A stretch of DNA of 64,000 nucleotides, from assembly GCA_910589415.1 (NCBI GenBank), contig OU342633.1:43654210-43718209 (forward strand), in the 5' to 3' direction. Shown in pieces: positions 60,455 to 64,000 of this stretch (the stretch's first letter is position 1; each line of letters opens with the position of its first letter). The stretch comes from Malachius bipustulatus (lineage: Eukaryota; Arthropoda; Insecta; Coleoptera; Melyridae). Position numbers and translations under genes: made by a program. Under the pieces are notes generated by a model. The model did no database searches. It saw only the letters and a list, made by a program, of their open reading frames with translations, and was not told the origin of the DNA.

Positions 60455-60551
60455 TCTTATAAAAAAATAGACCATAAAAAATATGTTGAAGGCAAGGTCG
60501 ATTTGTTGCGTGATATTGTTGCTCCATTCCTGGCAGCGTTCCACATCTTCA
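60455..60551 (-). CDS. slo: slo exon: S1-S2 loop and S2
   Basis: A 97-nt exon between TTACAG and GTAAGT. Its first base completes the Asn codon; 32 codons follow, reading EDVERCQEWSNNITQQ and then the hydrophobic S2 stretch DLAFNIFFMVYFFIR. NNIT is a potential N-glycosylation sequon, and the loop is extracellular in the BK fold. It ends in phase 0. The sequence is strongly conserved with insect Slowpoke. Its donor side is followed by a CA-rich tract (about 60388-60420 on the plus strand). Confidence 0.95.
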
Positions 60552-60987
60552 CTGTAACAATGCATTTACTGTGAGTGTCTCTTATCATCTACTACTTCAC
60601 GTAGGTACTCGTTGAAATTGTACTATTTTACCTTCAGCGGGGAAAATTGCATGGAAGGAAATATGTGGGTGGGGAGGAAACTCTTCAGTGCTATCTTGCT
60701 GAATTTTCTTTAACACCTAGAACCTCTCTCACATCCACCCGAACCCACTTACTATAACAATTGATCTTCGTGATAAGAGGGATGCGGTAGAATAGGCTTC
60801 TGATATACAAAGAACGGAAATCTACTTTGAAAGGTCTCCAAGATGGGTGACGTAACGAATTCGTTCCAAAATGAAGATAAGACAAAAATTATTTTAATTT
60901 GAACGGGAAAAAACAATCTTAAACCCTCGACACGTTCTTTTTTCCTTTATCAGGAGATGCAATTAAATGTTTTCAAACTAAATCGGT

Positions 60988-61249
60988 TATCACATCAAAA
61001 TAAGGAGCACTCTGGTTGGGCTTGCGCCATAGGATACACCCCCAGATTTGATTTTATTTCACTACTTAGATTGATCCACTCATGGGATTATGTGATCAAA
61101 ACTGTGCTGTGTGTTGGTAGATCTAGATACATTGTACTGATGAGTCCCAAACAGGACGAAACACGTGTCTACAATTTCCACCTCTGCTCACAGCACAACA
61201 TCAATGAGCGCATGTTGTTTTACAGCAAAGCATTAATTGCTTGTCTTTG
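60988..61249 (+). mobile_element. ~260-bp insertion carrying a hammerhead ribozyme
   Basis: Minisatellite text runs to TTTTCAAACTAAATCGG (to about 60986), then breaks off. It resumes at GGGTTGG-TTTTTTGAGAAGTT near 61250, the next part of the same unit. The roughly 260 bases between have no counterpart in any other unit, so they are an insertion. They contain the hammerhead at 61131-61175. GGTT at both borders may be a 4-bp target duplication, but this is uncertain because of sequence drift. Size and content resemble the small non-autonomous, hammerhead-containing retroelements (retrozymes) known in animals and plants. Confidence 0.6.
61131..61175 (+). ncRNA. hammerhead self-cleaving ribozyme, type I, minimal stem III
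   Basis: Stem I 5' strand ATTGTA (61131-61136); core CTGATGA (61137-61143); stem II GTCC/GGAC (61144-61147 with 61154-61157) closed by CAAACA; core GAAA (61158-61161); very short stem III AC/GT (61161-61162 with 61167-61168) with loop ACGT; cleavage triplet GTC (61167-61169); stem I 3' strand TACAAT (61170-61175). Stem I is a perfect 6-bp match, stem II a perfect 4-bp match, and every conserved core base is present. Predicted cleavage is after C61169. The short stem III is characteristic of type I hammerheads in Penelope-like elements and retrozymes, which often cleave as dimers. Confidence 0.9.
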
Positions 61250-62520
61250 GGTTGGTTTTTTGAGAAGTTTTCAAAATTGAGATCAGTTAAAAAAAAAACT
61301 AAATGGAATGGAAATCTCTAAAATTAAAAATTCTGGAAATATTCCCAAAACCAGAGATGTAAAGAATATTTTCAAAATTGAAGATGAGAAAAAATTCTTC
61401 AAATTTTAACGAAACAATCCAAAAAGAGTGAAACCCCCAAGGACGTTCCTTTAACGGGAGATGCAGATAAACGCTTTCAAACTAAAGATGGGTTGTTGGT
61501 GTTGAGAAGTTTCCAAAATGAGGATAAGTCGAAAAATCTCTAAAAATTAAAAATTCTGGAAATACTCTCAAAACTAGAGATATAAAGAAAATCTTTCAAA
61601 TTGAAGATGAGAAAAAATTCTTCAAATTTGAACGAAAAAAAAACAAAAAAAGTGAAACCCCCATGCAGGGACGCTCCTTCAACGGGAGATGCAGATAAAA
61701 CTTTTCAAACTAAAGAGAATTTAAATTTAAATTCCAGAATTTAAAAATTCTGGAAATACTCCCAAAACCAGAGATGTAAAGAAAATCTTCCAAAATGAAG
61801 ATGAGATCAAAATTCTTCAAATTTTAACGAAACAATCCAAAAAGAGTGAAACCCCCCAGGGACGTTCCTTTAACGGGAGATGCAGATAAACGTTTTCAAA
61901 CTAAAGATGGGTTGTTGATGTTGAGAAGTTCCAAAATGAAGATGAGTCAAAAAATCTCTAAAAATTAAAAATTCTGGAAATACTCTCAAAACTAGAGATA
62001 TAAAGAAAATCTTTCAAATTGAAGATGAGAAAAAATTCTTCAAATTTGAACGAAAAAAAAAACAAAAAAAGTGAAATATGCTGGAAATATTTCAAAAACC
62101 AGAGATGTAAAGAAAAAATTCCAAAATGAAGATGAGATAAAAGTTCTTCAAATTTGAACGAACAAAAACAAAAAGAGTGAAAACCTCAGAGACGTTCCTT
62201 TATCAGGAGATGCAGATAAATCTTTTCAAATTAAAGATTAGTTGTTGAAGTTGAGAAGTTTCCAAAATGAAGATGAGTGAAAAAATCTCTAAAAATGCAA
62301 AATTCTGGAAATATGTACTCCCGAAACCAGAGATGTAAAGAAAAAATCGAAAAAAAAACAAGAAACGTTCCTTTACGGGGAGATGCAAATAAATGTTTTC
62401 AAACTAAAGATGGGTTGCTGCGAAGTTTCCAAAATTAGACCGAGTCACAAAGTATCTAAAATGAGCATAAATCTTTAAAAAAAATCAAAAAATCAAAAAA
62501 AAATCAAAAAAAAAAAAAAT

Positions 62521-63704
62521 CTTCAAGGAGCAAAATCTAGAAAAAATTATTTATGAAATTCCGCAGCTTATGCCATAAAAAAAGTCCAAAAACTGGGAGC
62601 TTTTGAGAATTGCCCCCAAAAAAAATGCAGTAATAACCACAAAGATAATATAAATAATTTGAAGAACTTTTTGGACTCACTTCTCACACAATCTCTGCAG
62701 AGATTAGTCGACCAAAAAAAAACCTAATAACATTACGTCAAATAATGTCAAAATTTTCTGGGCTTAAAAGGTAAGAATATGTCATACTGCTTCTTCTAAT
62801 TATTAAGATGTTTATGGTGGGGAGATTTTTGAACAAATAAACTTCAGGGTGCAACAAAATGAACAATTCTAACCTGACCAAGACCTGCATCGCGCATTAA
62901 ATGACACTAGGGACTCAACTAACAACAAACTTCTCTTTCAATGTTGATATCTAATAAACTTCTATCATGTTTCTCCCTTCTACAACACTTGGCGGTGCTG
63001 CTGAAGTTGTCCTAAATCAACACAATGTTCAGTTTTGTTAGTGGCACATATCTATCTCTAATACTGTCAATCCGGAAATCTGGTAACAGTTATGGGTCGC
63101 TATTTCTCCACTTTAACCTATATTTCTATTCCATTCTGTTATAACCAAGATGTCAAAGTCTTCAGAAACCATCTGGGACTTTGAAGAAGTTGATGTTGGA
63201 TTTCTTGAGCAATTTTGACGAGTTGATTTCTTGAGTTCTTGAGGAGTTGGAAATTAATTGTCTTATTGGAATTAACAATCATTTTGCTTGAAATATAACA
63301 AGTTTGAGTAGCTCAAGTAAAACATCAAAAGGCCGGGAAATCAACCCAATAATAAAACCCCTGCGAAACGGACCCGTCCATTAAAGACAATAATAAGAGA
63401 ACCGAACCCTCTGAGTAAGTCGAGTCGATGGATTGTTTGTGCAATCGTTACACAAGAATTTCGAAACGGTTACCTAAAGGGGTATGAAATTTCACCCTTT
63501 GATGTTAGGGAAAGGTCATAGCATTTGAAACTTGGAACTTGGAGGTAGGAATTCATTCTGTATTTATTCTACCGGACAGCTTGATCGATGGACCTAGATA
63601 AAGGATGATTATGAAATTCCCCAGGAAGGCGAGGAGCTACTAGCACTAGCACTAGCACTAGCCCTCTAATTTATTTTATAAATAAATGTTGTAATGGTAC
63701 TTAC
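62521..63704. other. intron, no gene recognised; hexamer microsatellite at the end
   Basis: No exon or mobile element was recognised. TAGCACTAGCACTAGCACTA lies at about 63640-63660, some 45 bp beyond the donor of the S1 exon. Confidence 0.5.
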
Positions 63705-63766
63705 TTCGAGGCATCTATGAAGTAAATTACTAAAGAAGCTATACTTAGTATGAACACCAACACGAC
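63705..63766 (-). CDS. slo: slo exon: transmembrane segment S1
   Basis: This 62-nt exon starts after a CAG acceptor and ends at a GTAAGT donor. It encodes 20 residues beginning VVLVFILSIASL and ending FIDAS, plus two bases (AA) that join with the first T of the next exon to make Asn. That matches insect Slowpoke S1, with the S1-S2 loop (NEDVERCQ) continuing in the next exon. The incoming phase is zero. The exon upstream of it is not in the window, so the N-terminus and S0 are missing here. The 234 bases between this exon and the window end show no other exon that I recognise. Confidence 0.93.
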
Positions 63767-64000
63767 CTGGAAAAAAAGAAATCACATTAAATTATTCAAT
63801 ATAATTTTTTTTAAGATAGGAGTAAGTAGATATTATAATAAATGTATAAAGAAGAGAGAAAGGTATATAGGTAGGTATATGAAGAACCCATACTTCAACT
63901 TCTTATACCTACTTATTCAAGGTACAGGCAAAAAGCTTCAAGCTTCGTCTCGATTAATCATATTTAAATTTCAAACCAGGTGACATGATTTAGGCTCTAG
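63767..64000. other. intron upstream of the S1 exon
   Basis: AT-rich; no recognisable slo exon. Exons for S0 and the N-terminus must lie beyond the window. Confidence 0.6.

Larger units (their letters stand above)
60920..62520. repeat. degenerate minisatellite, units about 190-240 bp
   Basis: Units carry GACGTTCCTTTAACGGGAGA, TGCAGATAAACGTTTTCAAA, GTTGAGAAGTTTCCAAAATG and AATTCTGGAAATACTC. The GGGAGATGCA landmark recurs near 60953, 61457, 61687, 61876, 62206 and 62379, so spacing is irregular through deletions and A-tract changes. The first unit is split by the hammerhead-bearing insertion. The array fades into A-rich sequence at about 62500. Confidence 0.85.
7212..63766 (-). other. slo: slowpoke (BK channel alpha subunit) gene, internal part
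   Basis: Twenty minus-strand exons, each with AG/GT borders and compatible phases, together encode a protein that reads along insect Slowpoke from S1 through S6, RCK1 and the start of the RCK1-RCK2 linker. Sixteen are used in any one transcript, giving 1699 nt (about 566 codons). The family forms tetrameric plasma-membrane K+ channels opened jointly by depolarisation and cytosolic Ca2+; they repolarise neurons and muscle and limit transmitter release. First exons (N-terminus and S0) are expected above base 64000, and RCK2 with the calcium bowl below base 1. No promoter or polyadenylation site is visible. Introns run from about 250 bp to over 10 kb and hold all the mobile elements listed here. 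Identification is by recognition of conserved family motifs, without a database search. Confidence 0.97.

Overview
This is AT-rich animal DNA, almost certainly insect. Almost the whole window is the inside of one gene on the minus strand: slowpoke (slo), the pore-forming alpha subunit of the large-conductance Ca2+- and voltage-gated K+ channel (BK, KCa1.1). I find 20 exons between 63766 and 7212. They encode S1 to S6 with the TVGYGD filter, all of the RCK1 gating-ring domain, the linker with its CKACH haem motif, and the start of the RCK1-RCK2 linker. Every join was checked for AG/GT borders and reading phase, and each continues in frame into the next. The 5' exons (N-terminus, S0) lie beyond base 64000. 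The RCK2 and calcium-bowl exons lie before base 1. The exon peptides look closest to insect slo. I cannot name the order; tRNA-derived SINEs, Penelope-like elements and many fold-back MITEs would suit several.

The gene carries three sets of mutually exclusive exons. Three 92-nt exons (48817, 47332, 37556) are alternatives for the end of S6 and the link to RCK1. Two 106-nt exons (32487, 31983) are alternatives in RCK1. Two 113-nt exons (26404, 24345) are alternatives at the end of RCK1. Within each set length and phase are identical, so one member must be chosen, giving up to 12 proteins from this window.

The introns are full of repeats. From low to high coordinate: a 729-bp fold-back element (4361-5089); a 148-bp MITE with perfect 42-bp arms (8668-8815); a dimeric 156-bp satellite (16130-17482); a degenerate PIN-nuclease-like fragment (about 20.6-20.8 kb); a tRNA-derived SINE with a 12-bp target duplication (21206-21500); short MITEs (23.5, 24.1, 36.5, 55.9 kb); a 305-bp dimeric satellite (28.8-30.7 kb); an LTR with a tRNA-Lys primer-binding site (33213-33907); an RNase H fragment (35.4 kb); a region with about 45 copies of a TCATTTGCGGCA-like motif (45.4-54.2 kb); a broken Penelope-like retroelement (56.0-57.4 kb); a terminal-inverted-repeat element filled with 340-bp tandem repeats (58075-59190); and a minisatellite (60.9-62.5 kb) interrupted by an insertion carrying an intact hammerhead ribozyme (61131-61175).

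The two most unusual items are the TTTGCGG motif field, which lies on both sides of two of the S6-proximal alternative exons, and the hammerhead, where every core base and all three stems can be read. No bacterial genes, CRISPR arrays or rRNA genes were seen, and I could defend no second protein-coding gene.
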